In this document: piece after piece, positions 35,250 through 47,029 of the stretch
Position numbering within the stretch: the stretch's first letter is position 1
Layout of the letters: the number at the start of each line of letters is the position of its first letter
From: Henckelia pumila
Lineage: Eukaryota; Streptophyta; Magnoliopsida; Lamiales; Gesneriaceae
Direction of reading: 5' to 3'
Assembly: GCF_033568475.1 (NCBI RefSeq)
Contig: NC_133123.1
Span: 103,851,228-103,915,227 of the forward strand
Length of the DNA stretch: 64,000 bases
The notes under the pieces: model-generated
What the model was told of the DNA's origin: nothing
Seen by the model: the letters and a program-made list of their open reading frames with translations, nothing else
The model's database searches: none
Program-made: the position numbers and the translations under genes

Positions 35250-37233
35250 CTAAGTCTGATACGATTTTAAGTATTTCAAAATTATCAGAGAAGCCTGTGT
35301 GAAGCCCGTACTGTTCACACAAAAAGGAAGACTTGGTGCCGGGTATTGTAATCCAATTTGGTATGCTAACCAAGATTAAAGGATAATTTGACCTTTCTAC
35401 CCTTCTCCCTAACATATCTATTCTCCTTCCTTTTTCCCTTTTAACCCATCGATCGAGACGGGTAGCTGTTCTCTTTTCTTTCTACCGCATGGAGACTCCC
35501 ATAATATTTTTCAAATGAGGTATGAAATGAGGCGCCTTTTCAATTTTCAATTTTTTATTCCTTCTGTTCTCCTTTGTCACTTAAGCCACGACAAGTTTTC
35601 ATGTTACTGCGAGCCATCTTTAAATTTCTGCTAAATGAAGTTGTGGTTTGAATGGAGATTTCTGGATCTCTGCAGGTGGAGTAGGGTGCAATGGAGCCTA
35701 GCTGTGGACCGTTTCTCCAGTCAATTACATCATTCATCCTTTCCTGTTCTGGAATTTTTTTTCCGAATCAGTTTTTATCAAGGCTCGGACGGAGATATGG
35801 GAACAAGGCTCAGATGAGAGATCCGAGAATTTGTAGGACAAAGGCGTGAGGGCCTTTGGAAAACACAAGCACGAACTTACCAGTGTACAGGGCATTGGAA
35901 ATTTTGATTTCTTGTTGGGCAAGTGGGTTGATTGGAACTTGGAAGCCATTTTGCAGGGGTACAAATGTAATTTCACAAAATAAACAAACTTTTATCATCA
36001 CCACAAAAAATTTACAAAATGAATAATAAAATTATCACAACTTTGATATATTTATCAAACAATACTTTAATAATTTACTTTAAATTTTAATTCTTAAAAT
36101 TTCTCCATCCATCACACATGTCGTTTCCGATTTCAATAAATTTAACTTGATTCAGCATTCAACCATGAGGTATTTGTTTTGAAAATTAGGAGAAAACTTG
36201 TTGAGTAGCCAACTGATGTACAATATAATCAAGAAACATCTGACAAGATAAATTTTGAAAAAATTGTATCGAATTTATAACTGATATTGAATTTAGTACA
36301 CTGATTTTTTTTGTTCTTAAAATTGAGATTTAAGTATGATAAAATGTAACTTTTATAAAATTACATGTGAAGTTAATGTATTTTTTTAAAAAATATTGAG
36401 TTTATTTGCAAAAAAATTAGGAGAAAACAGAATTTTAGAGAGCAAAAACGTGTATCAGGGTTTGAATTCTTTCATACAGCAAGCTTAATTGATGTTTTTG
36501 CGGCAAACACCACGAGAGATGTGATGTTTAAGTGAGCACTAGTAATTTTTATTTCTTATTTTTTTATTACATTAATTACAAATATTTAAAAATGTAGAAT
36601 TTATTTATATTTTATAGGTTATAATAACGAAAAATTCATCATGAAAATTGATGGCACATCTTAATCAGAAGGCCCAAAATCAGGCCATGTGCTACATGGA
36701 CGAACGTTCCTTCAAAACTCTCGTGATTATCAACCCGTGGAACTGATATTCATTTAAACTTCTGATCAAACTTGAGAGTATAACTGATAACCCCAAGGGA
36801 AACCGAATTTTCTATGAATATGTTTTTTTCCAGATTAGCGACATACTCCTCTCTTTTCTAGATATAAAAAAAGTGCCACATTAATTTTGTATGTTCCTCT
36901 TCCAGCAAATCGTGTGGTGGACGATCCTTTTTCGCAGGACCAATTCATCACTGCTGCATATATTGTTCACTTGTCCACTGCGGAAGAAAAGTCGTACACA
37001 TAAACATTGATTGATAAAATCTCCAAACGGCACTTAATTCTTGATCAGATAAGTTAGTTTTCAAGGATCCAGCTAGCATCATGCTGGTTTTCGGCTCCAC
37101 ATGCATTTTAAGTTCGCTCTGTTAACCGGGACTCTTAAATTAATGCTCATGCCGACAGTTCAACATGCTTCTTAAAGTTCATGGATTCGATTCTGCCCAG
37201 GAAACCAAGTTAACGAGTGCAAATCTATGATGT
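35250..37233. other. Intergenic, with a possible antisense coding scrap
   Basis: Mostly AT-rich. At 35734-35976 the minus strand reads a short frame whose MASKFQSTHLPNKKSKF part resembles a plastid transit peptide. No partner exon or family is recognisable, so I do not call a gene. Confidence 0.35.
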
Positions 37234-37372
37234 CAATTGTATTAGATTTACGGGTCAACTCGATCCATATTTAGCAATAATTTTGACATAAAAAAGTAAT
37301 ATTTTTCATGGATTAACTAAATAAAAGATTCGTTTCACGAATTGACGCGTGAGACCGTCTCACACAAATTCA
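37234..37372. repeat. Dispersed repeat ending in GTGAGACCGTCTCAC
   Basis: The sequence ending TGAGACCGTCTCACACAAATT, preceded by GGGTCAACTCGATCC and a segment with TAATATTTTTCATGGAT, matches the general form of a short interspersed repeat I recall as widespread in asterid genomes. Borders are approximate. Confidence 0.5.
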
Positions 37373-39318
37373 TAAATACTTAAAAATCATAATCCAACAT
37401 AAAAATTCCATGCAAACACTAAACATATCAAAACCATGCAAATCCATAATAATAGTTAATATTCATGTACAGAATAAAAATAATAGTACATATAAAAAAT
37501 TTCATAAAATCCATGTATCATAAGCGTGCGATGGTCACGGGTAAGCTAGCCGCGCGCACTGGATAGTCAGACATCCTCACCACCAGTAGGGACCACATCC
37601 TCATATATAAAATCATGCTCACCTGCACTATTTAAATCTAGTGAGTCTAGAGGCTCAACACGTTCTATCCTTATATATATAACAAAATGAAACCAGATAC
37701 ATGCACACATCATATAAAATATCGTGAATATGCTTATACATGCATGATCTTTAAAACATTACAAAATGCTGCATCTTAAAAATCTCATCAATACATCTCA
37801 TTATAAACATCATCATCATAAACTTTATACTTAATACTTAACATAATATGATATGAACGTCTTAAATTCTTGAAACATGATAGGTTGTATCCATGATGGT
37901 GGCCTTAAACATGAACGATTGATCAATTATAAAAACCAACGTACGTGACGGTAGAGCCTCCACCTCTATGCTGCCACTTCACCAGGGCTTGCCTTAGATC
38001 TATAAGCTCATAATCATAATCATAAGTGAAAAAGGCTCCGAATTCTAGAATCCCATCCCCAATCCCGTGGTTGCCACACTTACGTCAACTTCCATAAATT
38101 TTTTTCTTTACATGCCCTTAACATTACATTCAAATACTTGCATGATGCATAAATTTAAAAATCATCAACTTTTCTTTATTACATGAAAATTGGCTTGTAA
38201 TCGTAACATAACATAGATTCATGAAACAAGAACTTAAAAATTCATATTTTTCATTATCCTTAAAAAATTTGCCCATAAATATATATTTAATTATTTTCCA
38301 TAAAAATCATGCATATATAAAAATAATACATATATATATATAGAGTTCTTTTATGGTGCCCAACTCATATGCCCAACTCCATGCCCACCATGTACAATAT
38401 GTGAGTTGACCAACACAATTGATGAGTTGACTTATCACATATTGTACATGGTGGGCATGGAGTTGGGCATATAGAGTTGGGCACAATAAAAGAACTCTAT
38501 ATATATATATTGAATATATATTTATGGACTATTTTACTTGTCATGGGCTCAACCGATTTGACTGCTCCTTTACTTAAGTCTGTTAAACTAGACTGATCCA
38601 TAAACACATAACCCGACCCATTAATACTTAGCCCATCACAACTAAGCCCGATTACTCTCTTGGATCACTAGGCCCAATTCAACTATTGAATCAACATAAA
38701 TTTATAATTTAAGTCCATTAAACAACTAAAACACTCAAGCCCATCAACATAACTTAATAAAATACTTAGGCCCATAAATAAATTATCCGAGCCCGAACTA
38801 AACTAACCCGGACCCAAACCAACATGACTTGACCCACCTAACATCTAACCCGACCCGGGAAGACCCTGACCGAACCCCCTGCCCAGTTGCCCGATCCAAA
38901 CTCATTCCCTAAGCTCTTCTCGCCTACGCAGCTGAGCAGTGGCCGAACTTCTGTTCGCGCCGCCTGCTCCGACCACCCTTGGCCGGAGCCCCGCCGCCCA
39001 GACTTAGCCAAAATCTGGGCGGTCCTAACCAGACCAACCCAAGCCCAAACCATGCCCTACACAGTCTATTCAAACTCCTTTTCCAGGAAACCTTAGATTG
39101 CATGCGACTTGTGCACCAGCAGAAGAAAATCTGTTCGGCCTGCCTATCCCAGCCTCTAGTGTCTGAACCAACCTATTCCATAGACCATAAGAAACCTTGA
39201 CTCAACCCATAAACCCTAGGAGCAGCCCCTACGATCGGCCATGGATAGAAACTTGAAGAAAAGTTGGTCAAACAACACAAAAACGTGAACTATGCATAGA
39301 ACCTTGATGAATCTCATA
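37373..39318. repeat. Unclassified LTR-like or repeat DNA
   Basis: AT-rich sequence, then a GC-richer block (38800-39240), with the alternation seen in plant LTRs. I cannot find TG...CA borders, a primer site or coding sequence. It is interrupted by the (TA)n fold-back element at 38343-38497. Confidence 0.35.
38343..38497. mobile_element. (TA)n-embedded fold-back element, copy 1
   Basis: 155 bp with arms of about 62 bp that match almost perfectly (one substitution and one single-base indel), separated by about 30 nt. Its termini GAGTTCTTTTAT... and ...AATAAAAGAACTC sit directly inside TA-dinucleotide runs on both sides. It has no coding capacity. Confidence 0.88.
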
Positions 39319-39328
39319 CAAAAATTAA

Positions 39329-39510
39329 GGATAATGCTACATGTACACAGAAAGCTACACGTTGGGTTAAACATTACATTTAAAATTACATGATTATCCC
39401 TGCACTTTATTTGAAAAAAAATATTTCAAAAATGCATGTAGGATAATCATGTATTTTCAAGTGCAATGTGTAACTCAACGTGTAACCCTCACTGTACATA
39501 TAGCATTACC
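39329..39510. mobile_element. Mutator-like MITE with 10-bp duplication
   Basis: 182 bp with inverted terminal regions of about 70 bp (GGATAATGCTACATGTACA / reverse complement with substitutions). It is flanked by the exact direct repeat CAAAAATTAA (39319-39328 and 39511-39520). A 9-10-bp duplication plus long terminal inverted repeats fits a non-autonomous MULE. Confidence 0.85.
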
Positions 39511-39695
39511 CAAAAATTAAACCACAAGCATTGATCAGATCATTCATCTTAAAGATAAATACCCTGTTCCCTCACCTTTTATGTTCTTCAGCACTTCAAA
39601 TATTCTCAAGAATTTTTTCTGCAACCGGTGCTTTTAAAAATTCTCTCGCAATCACCTACTTTTTTTTTTTTTTTTTTTTCAGAAACTACTACTCA

Positions 39696-40301
39696 ATGGA
39701 ATCTTCGCAACCTGTCTGCATCATGAATGATTTGTCTGTGGACTTTGAGTCCATCTATGCTATGGAAGATTCTATCATCTCCAATGTCTTCAAGCTCATC
39801 GAGTCATCAGGACATGGGGCTTTTTCTATCCATCACTTCTCTAAACATCTACGAGATGGAGTTACTGAGAATCTATAGCAAGAGCATGGAGAATGAGGAA
39901 CATGAGCTGATTTTGATGGTTGGTGGCTATCAACTGATAATCGAGGAAGGGCTCTTCACTGATCTATTCAATCTTCCAACTGAAGGAGTAACCATTCTCT
40001 ATAAAGTCCGTACTCAAGATCTGGAAGAAATGAGATTTCAGTTCTCTGCCTCAAGAAAGGCAGTCAAGCTCTTAGATGCGAAGAATGAGCTTAGACTAGA
40101 ATACCAGATAATTGTGGACGTGGTGGCAAGGGAGTTCTGTTCAAAGCAGGATCCTTTGCTGCTATTACTACAGAGAAGTTTCAGGTCATGAATGCAATTG
40201 TCAAGGGCATAAAGGTAAACTGGGGGGGCCATATCCTTTTCAAAATCCTAAAGGAAATGATGCTACCTGGAAGAAATCTTTCGGATATGATCTTCATTTA
40301 A
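39696..40301 (+). pseudogene. Frameshifted member of a gesneriad-type repetitive gene family
   Basis: Three consecutive plus-strand frames read as one protein: ATG 39696 to a stop at 39878 (opening MESSQPVCIMNDLSVDFES), then a second frame with GLFTDLFNLPTEGVTILYKV up to about 40140, then VLFKAGSFAAITTEKFQVM..KVNWGG to a TAA at 40299-40301. The FGLPTEG..AGSF..T.EKF..KVNW pattern is that of a very abundant predicted-protein family I recall from Dorcoceras hygrometricum, possibly transposon-derived. A poly-T tract and CAG just upstream look like a splice acceptor. At least two frameshifts make it non-functional. Family function is not known to me. Confidence 0.65.
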
Positions 40302-40323
40302 GAAAAATATTTGAGTCTACTAG

Positions 40324-41697
40324 TGTAGTAACCCAATTTTTAATTAACCAATTAAGCTTTCTAAGCACATTTAAAAGGTTAAAACATGATTAAAGAACCC
40401 TTATTTGAGGAAAATAGTGGAAAATCAGATTCAAAATTTTCAAAAATAGTTTAGAGGACCACAAGGGTCTGGGTAGTTCGGAAGCTTCAAATGATTTTGG
40501 AAGGTAATGATGTAGTTCAGATGCATCAAGCAGTTCGAAAGATCTAAACTTGAGATCGGAATATCCGATCGCCATTGGATAAGAAGTTATGGGTTTTTGG
40601 TTGGTGATTTGACACAAGGAAGGTCGGAAGATCCGAACCAGGTATCGGAAGGTGCGAATTCTATATGTGCAGTAATTGTCCAATCACAAGACACTCGTTC
40701 GGTGATTAGAGATTGGAAGGTCCAAAGTTGATATCGGAAGCTCCGAACCCATTCGGAATGTCTGAATAGAAGATCGGAATTTCCGAACTCCTGTTTATAC
40801 ATAGATGATCATGGCTTTCATTTCCAATTGAACCAAACACTTTGCCTCTCACATTTCAGTCATAGTTCTAAGGATTTTAGACATCGTATCGAGGGTCGGG
40901 GTGATATCGAGGCATTATCGGGATCCTAGCGAAGTTTTGACTAGATTTGGGGCCATCGCCATTAGTGGGCTAAAGGCGGACACATGTAATGCTCCGAGAT
41001 CCTTGATAAGTTTGGGATTATCTATTTGATTAGTTTATAATTTTAGAATATTATAAGTGATATTGTATACATTTTATTATAGGCTTGGATATTAGGATGT
41101 TCACCTAGACTTAACCTATAGAGGTACGTAAGTACTGATTGAGATATCCAGTCGATTATGCATTCTTCTACGTTGCATTTTATCTACCATGATATGCATG
41201 AATTATTGTTCATGTGTTGCATGTACAAATATGACGTTGAGCGAATCCTTTGAGAAATCCATTTGTAGTAGGATCGCTTAGCCTAGTTTATGGACGATAA
41301 GACATAATGAGTCACAGTGGCCGACGGGTTGGGAGGGCTATGATTTTTTCAGGACATTTCAGATCCACGCCCGGATGTTTGTGCTAGTTATCCAAAGGGA
41401 TATTTCCGAGTTGATACTATTCACTCTAGCACCTTCAGTTTTAGCATGAGTTTTTTTGTTGATCTAGTTACCCATTTCACGTCATATGCATGTGCATATA
41501 GGTTTGTACAATCATATTTATTGTATTCGACGTTAGCGATCACGTCCCTATTTTCATCTTGGACACCCCATTCCTCGGGGCTGGCCTCAAGTTGGACGAC
41601 GCAGACAAGAGTGAGCCTCAAGACGAGGAGCATCACCATTGAAATTTTGGTTATTTGGTTCAGTTGTTTTATGTTGGATTGTATTTGATACATTTAT
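40324..41697 (+). repeat. LTR alpha (truncated gypsy-type LTR)
   Basis: Begins TGTAGTAACCC and carries several TCGGAnnnTCCGA motifs (40450-40790). Downstream it has the shared block TTGGACACCCCATTCC..GGGGC (about 41560) found in LTRs beta, gamma, delta, epsilon and zeta. The 3' terminus with the CACTACA-like end is missing. Confidence 0.7.
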
Positions 41698-42223
41698 TTT
41701 GTTGGACTCTTAGTTTTGATGATTACAAATTGAACTGCCAAGTTTTGTAAAACTGCTCAAAGATTAAACTACTCAAACTACCTGAACTGCTCAAAGCTTG
41801 AACTGCTCAAACTGCCTAAACTGCTCGATCTTCTCAAAGCTTGAATTGCTCGAACTACCTGAACTGATCACATGACTATTTGTACTGCTCAAAGCATTCA
41901 AGTTTTTTTTATCTGCTCAAGAAAACTCTTCGTTATATTTGAATATTTCCAAGAGAGAACTTATTGTCCATATTAAAATGCCGCAAGGATTAATTATCAC
42001 TCATCTTAGATCTCATCTCACATTTGTGAAGATATTTATTAAGTCTTTCGAAAATATAACAAAACAGTTCAGAGAGAGAATCTAAGTCATCAACAATAAC
42101 GTTGTAAAATATGACTATATATATTAGAGACAAAGCTTCAGAAAAGAGTTATTTAAAAATACAAAAAAACACAAGAAAGCTATCTCTCCAAGAACTTTGA
42201 ATTTACATATCTCACTTGCTCAC
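41698..42223. repeat. Copia-type LTR fragment with AACTGCTCAAA minisatellite
   Basis: Starts GTTGGACTCTTAGTTTTGATGATTAC, resembling the beginning of plant copia LTRs. From 41745 to 41905 short units such as GAACTGCTCAAA(GCTT) recur about eight times with variation. LTR beta interrupts its right side. Confidence 0.55.
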
Positions 42224-43821
42224 TGTAGTAGCCCGGTTCCATTTTACAAGATTAAATTGCTAATCATATCTAGTTTAATAAACATGATTAAGAGATTTGA
42301 ATAAGATCTAACGAGCCAAGAAATTGGGCTTAGAATGCCCGAAAAATGATTTAATGGGCTTATTGGGCTCGGGCAGTTCGGAGGGTCCGAACTAGGTTTG
42401 GAGGATCCGAACGCAAGGACATTTTGAGGCTCTGAAATGGTTTGGGAGTTGATGAGATCGGACGATCCGATAAAAGGATCGGATGGTCCAAACTAAGCTC
42501 GAGATAGGTGTCTAGATCTCAGGTGGGAGATGACATCATGGCTGAAGTCACATGACTAGATCGAACAATCCGAAGGGCAGGATCGGACCGTCCGAAGTGC
42601 ATCATGTACAAGTGTAAAAAGGGTTTGAACAAGTGTCTCGGACGAGTGGGATCGGACGATCCAAAGAAGAGATCGAACCGTCCGAAGATTCATGCATGCG
42701 ACATGTACACCATGCATAGATCGGACCATCCGAACCGGAGATCGGATCGTCCGATCGAGGCCTATAAATAGGGGTCGAGTTTGCCTCATTTTGAATCGTT
42801 CAATTTCCTCTCCTCTCCCGTTATGCCTTTATTTTAAGGACTTTGGGACTCTTTTTTTAAGAGTTGGAGTTGGAATTAGTATTTTTTATAACGGACAGTA
42901 TCCGTAGTAGCGGCCGACCGGCGGAGCTCTAGCGAGGCGTCCAGGGGTCGTAGCTAGGCTATGCCCAAGTTCTGGGGCAAGCGTCATCAACGGGATGACG
43001 ACGGACGAAGATATGGCTTTGGTTCCCTATAGTGAATAGGGAGTAGGCTATAGTTTAATTAAAGCTTTTAGAGCCTAGTAGGTGATGTTTGGCATGGTAG
43101 ATAATGCATGATTATTTTATTACATTGTAGTGCTCCATGGTTGGCTTGGACCTAGAGGGAGAGCTTCTAGGATCTGACTTAAAAAGGTACGTAAGTATTA
43201 TTCTAGATATCCAGATTGAGTATGCATGTATTATGTGATTGAATATTTTATATGTCTTTATATAAAACATGTCATGACTATATGTTGCATACATGAGTAT
43301 ATTGAGTCTTTACCTTAGAGGTATCATGTAGTAAGGCGCTCACCCTACGAGTTTGTGGATGGTTGGAAACGTAGGTCTTGTGTTAGGTCACCATGATGGT
43401 CGGACACTTGTACTAGTATCAGGTCACCATTATCCAGTAGGTGTATGAGCCACCTCCTGAGGCGACGGCGCATCGTGCTATATATCCTGGGCCCGGTCTA
43501 TGAGCTAGTTTCTTGACCTGAGTGTCTTGGTACCCAGTTCATTTGCATACATAATAATGTATACTCATACTCTCGTACTGAGCATGTTAGGCTCACTTCC
43601 GGTTTTTTTTTGTTGGTTGGATGCCCCATTCCATGGGGCAGTTGCAGGTAGTTATCCCGCGGACAGGGAGGTTAGGTGGTGACCAAGACTGGATAGCAGG
43701 GTTGACCACAAGGTTTTGCTTCCTGGTATTTGACTTATTCCGCAGTTACTCTGATTTATATTATTTTGTAATTGCATGCTTAAATTCTGATTAGTAGGTC
43801 ACCACGGTGCGAGTCACTACA
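42224..43821 (+). repeat. LTR beta (complete, gypsy-type)
   Basis: 1598 bp from TGTAGTAGCCC to GTCACTACA. It is followed by a 4-nt spacer and the primer site TGGTATCAGA (43826-43835). A TATA box (TATAAATA, 42763-42770) follows an array of eight or more TCGGAnnnTCCGA palindromes (42380-42760). The GGACACCCCATTCCATGGGGC block is at about 43622. No second LTR or intact pol follows, so the element is truncated. Confidence 0.85.
42380..42760. repeat. GATCGGAnnnTCCGAA palindrome array in LTR beta
   Basis: Short inverted repeats such as GATCGGACGATCCGAT, GATCGGACCGTCCGAA and GATCGGACCATCCGAA recur every 20-60 bp upstream of the TATA box. Arms are conserved and the central three bases vary. Related arrays occur in LTRs alpha, gamma, delta and zeta. 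Confidence 0.8.
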
Positions 43822-43835
43822 TTTATGGTATCAGA

Positions 43836-44109
43836 ACATGCAATAAGATTCTTTGGGACATAGTAATGATTTTGGGTTATCCTTTGTAGGATTGCTAGTT
43901 GGATTCAATGACGATAGCAGTATCAGGAATTGGAATAGCAGGATGTCTAGGTTTTTCCAAGATCGTCATTGCCAAGGTTGGCAACAGAGGTTCGTATTAT
44001 GTGGATTCCAGCAGGATGGAGCTGGAAGAGAAGATTTTGTTTTCAACGCTAGGCACTTCTCAAGGTTGAATGGAATGTGTGACATATAGTACAAAACCTA
44101 GTACTAAAG
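43836..44109 (+). mobile_element. Start of the internal region behind LTR beta
   Basis: Follows the primer site. There is no intact frame. It is interrupted at 44109 by the U6-LINE insertion and continues at 45393. Confidence 0.55.
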
Positions 44110-44131
44110 TTTCTATAATTTGCTTAACTTC

Positions 44132-44151
44132 GTCCCTCCGGGGACATCCGA

Positions 44152-44183
<32 letters not shown>

Positions 44184-44237
44184 GGCCCCTGCGCAAAGAT
44201 GACATGCATAAATCAAGAAATGGTTCAAATTTTTTTT
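44132..44237 (+). pseudogene. U6 snRNA retropseudogene
   Basis: It shows the 5' stem-loop GTCCCTCCGGGGACATCCG, the ACAGAGA box, AGATTAGCATGGCCCCTGCGC and the 3' T-run of U6. It departs from the conserved plant U6 sequence at about six positions, mostly C-to-T or G-to-A, as expected for decay of methylated CpG/CpNpG. No U6 promoter (USE plus TATA at the usual spacing) is present upstream, so it is not expected to be transcribed as U6. Confidence 0.93.
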
Positions 44238-44508
44238 ATTAACTTTTATTCAGATTCTTAGATCTCGGAGGTGCCGTTGGGATTTGGACCATATTGTTTC
44301 GAGGACGCGTGTTTTGGTGCGGAATAGGCCGGTTCATTTCTCGCATATCTATCGGGAAGGGAATTCGGTTGCGGATGCGTTGGCGCGGCAGGCTCATGAT
44401 CATAGGCAGTGTTTGTTGGAGATTGGTGTTTCTTTAACCACTCCCATCGCTGCGTTGGCCCGTTCTGACTCTTCCGGGCTTCCTTACCTTAGATCTAGGT
44501 TTTCTTAG
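44238..44508 (+). pseudogene. LINE RNase H C-terminal fragment
   Basis: The frame reads RCRWDLDHIVSRTR, then VHFSHIYREGNSVADALARQ, and ends at a stop at 44506-44508. HIYREGN..AD.LA is the diagnostic C-terminal RNase H motif of plant LINEs. The endonuclease and RT are absent because of 5' truncation. Confidence 0.85.
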
Positions 44509-45375
44509 AGCCTCACGCTCGCTTATAGCCATTTCTCTTGGGCTTTCTTTTTCTTTGTTTGCTCTCCTTTTTGGTCTAGGTCATCCTAGATTTAGATATA
44601 TGTAGCTATTTATTTTTCTTTGCAGGTACAGCTCTCCGGCCCTTTTCCGGAGTTTTTGGAGTTAGTCTGTTCCCTTGTCGCTTGCTTTGCTTTCTTCAGG
44701 GTGATGGATCATCAGGCGTTCTCTGTGCTTCCCCTTGCCTGGTTCTTGCTGTAGTCTTTTTGGGAGTTAGGTTATGGCTTGAGTTTCCTTCGCCATTCTC
44801 CTGCTTTTTTGCTCTGGGTCTGCTGGTTTGCGGTCGCTCCTCTTTTTCCTCGCGGCCTATGTTTAGTGACTTCCCAGCTGATCATGACTTTTGGCATATT
44901 TCTTGCATAGCTTTGATCTGTTGTTCAGCTCTGGATGGTGCCAGCCTCTTTTCGCGCTTTAGTGTCGGATTTGATTTTGCTGGCCTGGAGTTGTGGATCT
45001 CCTCTAGGTTTTACTGCACAGGCTGATACCAGCCACTCTTTGCGCCTCAGTGTCCGTTTTTGATTTTGCTGGGCCGAGCTGTGGCTCTCTTCTAGCTTTT
45101 GCTGCTCAGGATGCCTGCTGACGTTGATTTAGTTAGCTATCTTTGATGTTATTTGTTTATACTTATTTCCTAGGGATGCTTTGGTTGTATATTTCGATAC
45201 CCTAGCTGTTCTGATGTTCTTATTACCTTTGTATAGCCTTTTGGGGAGGTCTTGGCCTAGTCCCCCTCCTCCGTTAGGTTTTATTTGTATCGCTTTTTTA
45301 TGTTTATATACAGGTAGGGGTCTGCCTAACCCCCCGCTCCCGGCGGTGTTTTTTTTTTAAAAAAAAAAAAAAAAA
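44509..45375 (+). repeat. LINE 3' UTR with an 88-bp tandem duplication
   Basis: An untranslated, T/G-rich tail ending in poly-T then poly-A. Two diverged copies of an 88-bp unit start at about 44941 and 45029 (both open CCAGCC). Confidence 0.75.
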
Positions 45376-45392
45376 AAAACCTAGTACTAAAG

Positions 45393-45564
45393 CTAAGCCA
45401 ACAACTTGGATTTAACTCAACTTCCATTGGAGTTATATCAAGGATCGGACAATCCGAAAAGGGGTGTTCGGAATGTTGGTTTGGGTGGGGTTCAAAAGAT
45501 GTGAAGGGATCGGACGATCTGAATGCAGAAACGGACGATCCAAACTCAACCAAGGACGGGTGTT
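45393..45564. repeat. LTR-derived segment with TCGGA palindromes
   Basis: Contains GGATCGGACAATCCGAA and GGATCGGACGATCTGAA, as in the upstream parts of the LTR family. It is the resumed host sequence of the LINE insertion. Confidence 0.5.
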
Positions 45565-46985
45565 TGGTAGCGACCCAACCCGAATCCACTACTAATCAGA
45601 GGTTAAAGCTTGAATAAGAATGCAATAAACATTAATCAGAGATAAAATGCGGAATATTAAATAATGCTAGACTGGCAGAATACAACCGGCAGAATAAATT
45701 CCAATAAGACAACCCAATTGAAATAATTCAATAACCTAGCTACTATTCCTGCAGCTCTTGCTTGGTCACCACCGAATCCCAAATCCTAGTGCGACACCTA
45801 TAATTGCCTCATCGAATGGGGTGTCCAAAAGACACAAAAAACACTAGACATGAGCGCTAGAGCTCAATACTCTAGTACGAATAAACATACAAACATGATG
45901 CATGCAAATTAATGTCTAGGTATCAACTGAGAATCAGATCCTTCTCAGTCTAAGTGCCATGGTATGTAGCACGTTGGGCCGTCGCATCAGGAGGTGGCTC
46001 TCATACCATAAACCGTGGACATATCCAGGTCCAAAACTATGATTCCCATCCACACATGCAATAGGGCTGAGTGACCCCTATACCGGTTAAGCCAATAATA
46101 TCGGCTAAATAAAAATGTATGCACATGTAGCATAACATATCAAAACAGTAACATGCAATCATGACAGATAAATTCAATACATAAACATGCATACCCACTG
46201 TCAATCTCAGTCAGTACTTACGTATCCTACTAAGGCAGTCTTAGAAGCATCCATCTAAGTTTCAAGCCTACCATCCAGTAATACAATGAAAAATACCCAT
46301 GCATCATTGATTATGCTCTAAAAGCCTTAACTAAGCTATTACATACTCTCTAATATTTTTAGGGATTCAAAGTTATACCTACGTCCTTCATCAGCCCGCT
46401 GATGGCGATAACTCCAAAACTTAGGCACAACTCCGTTACTATCCCCTTAGCGCTCCGCCACTATCGGCCTTCCATTAGGATGCCTATAAGCCCCTAAACG
46501 GACTAAGGAAGTTAGGAACGAGAGAGAGAAGAGGGAAATGAGCGAGTTAGAAATGAGCCTTGCATCCCTATATATAGACAGCGACCGAAACCTTTGATCC
46601 CACAATCGGAGCTTCCGATCCTTGATTCTGATCTCTCTCATCCAACCATGTGTCTTTCTAGTAGATATTGGCTGTTGAGAGTGCGATCGGAACTTTCGAT
46701 CACGTTCGGAGCTTTCGATATTGTAGACGTCATTACTTACGTAATATTTCGGACAACTGGAATTTGGTGCTGATCGGAACTTCCGATCGTAGTTCGGAGC
46801 TTCCGAACTCCATAGAGCTTTTGAACTGGAACTATGGCTCGATCTGTTTGGACCTTCCTAACCCTATTCAAAGCTTCCGATCTACTCAATCAGAATTTCA
46901 TTTCTCAATTCCTTAAAATCATTAGAAAATCTCTTAAATCATGTTTTACATTTCTTAAACATTATTACTTGATTAATTACCACTT
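45565..46985 (-). repeat. LTR gamma (inverted member of the same family)
   Basis: On the minus strand it ends with a GTAGGTC/ACTACCA-like terminus and carries the GGACACCCCATTCGATGAGGC block (about 45797-45830). It has a TATATATA box (46569-46576) and TCGGA palindromes (46590-46880). It is opposite in orientation to beta and delta. The outer border is approximate. Confidence 0.7.
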
Positions 46986-47029
46986 AATCGTTAATTTTAG
47001 ATATTGATCACTATATGTTTGGTGTGCAT

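Larger units (their letters stand above)
44093..45392 (+). mobile_element. Chimeric U6 snRNA-LINE retro-insertion with 17-bp target duplication
   Basis: The direct repeat AAAACCTAGTACTAAAG lies at 44093-44109 and 45376-45392 (the leading A's are ambiguous with the poly-A). Between the copies are, in order, 22 nt of unknown origin, a U6 snRNA-like sequence (44132-44237) with its T-rich end, a 5'-truncated LINE 3' portion including the RNase H C-terminus (44238-44508), its 3' UTR, and a terminal poly-A (45359-45379). This is the expected structure of template switching by LINE reverse transcriptase from LINE RNA to U6 RNA during target-primed reverse transcription. Confidence 0.9.

Noticed and set aside
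35734..35976. Plastid-targeted protein N-terminus on the minus strand
   Set aside because: The transit-peptide-like composition is suggestive, but there is no continuation into a mature protein on either side.
44132..44237. Functional U6 snRNA gene
   Set aside because: No upstream element or correctly spaced TATA is present, it carries several substitutions, and it lies inside a poly-A-ended insertion with a target duplication.
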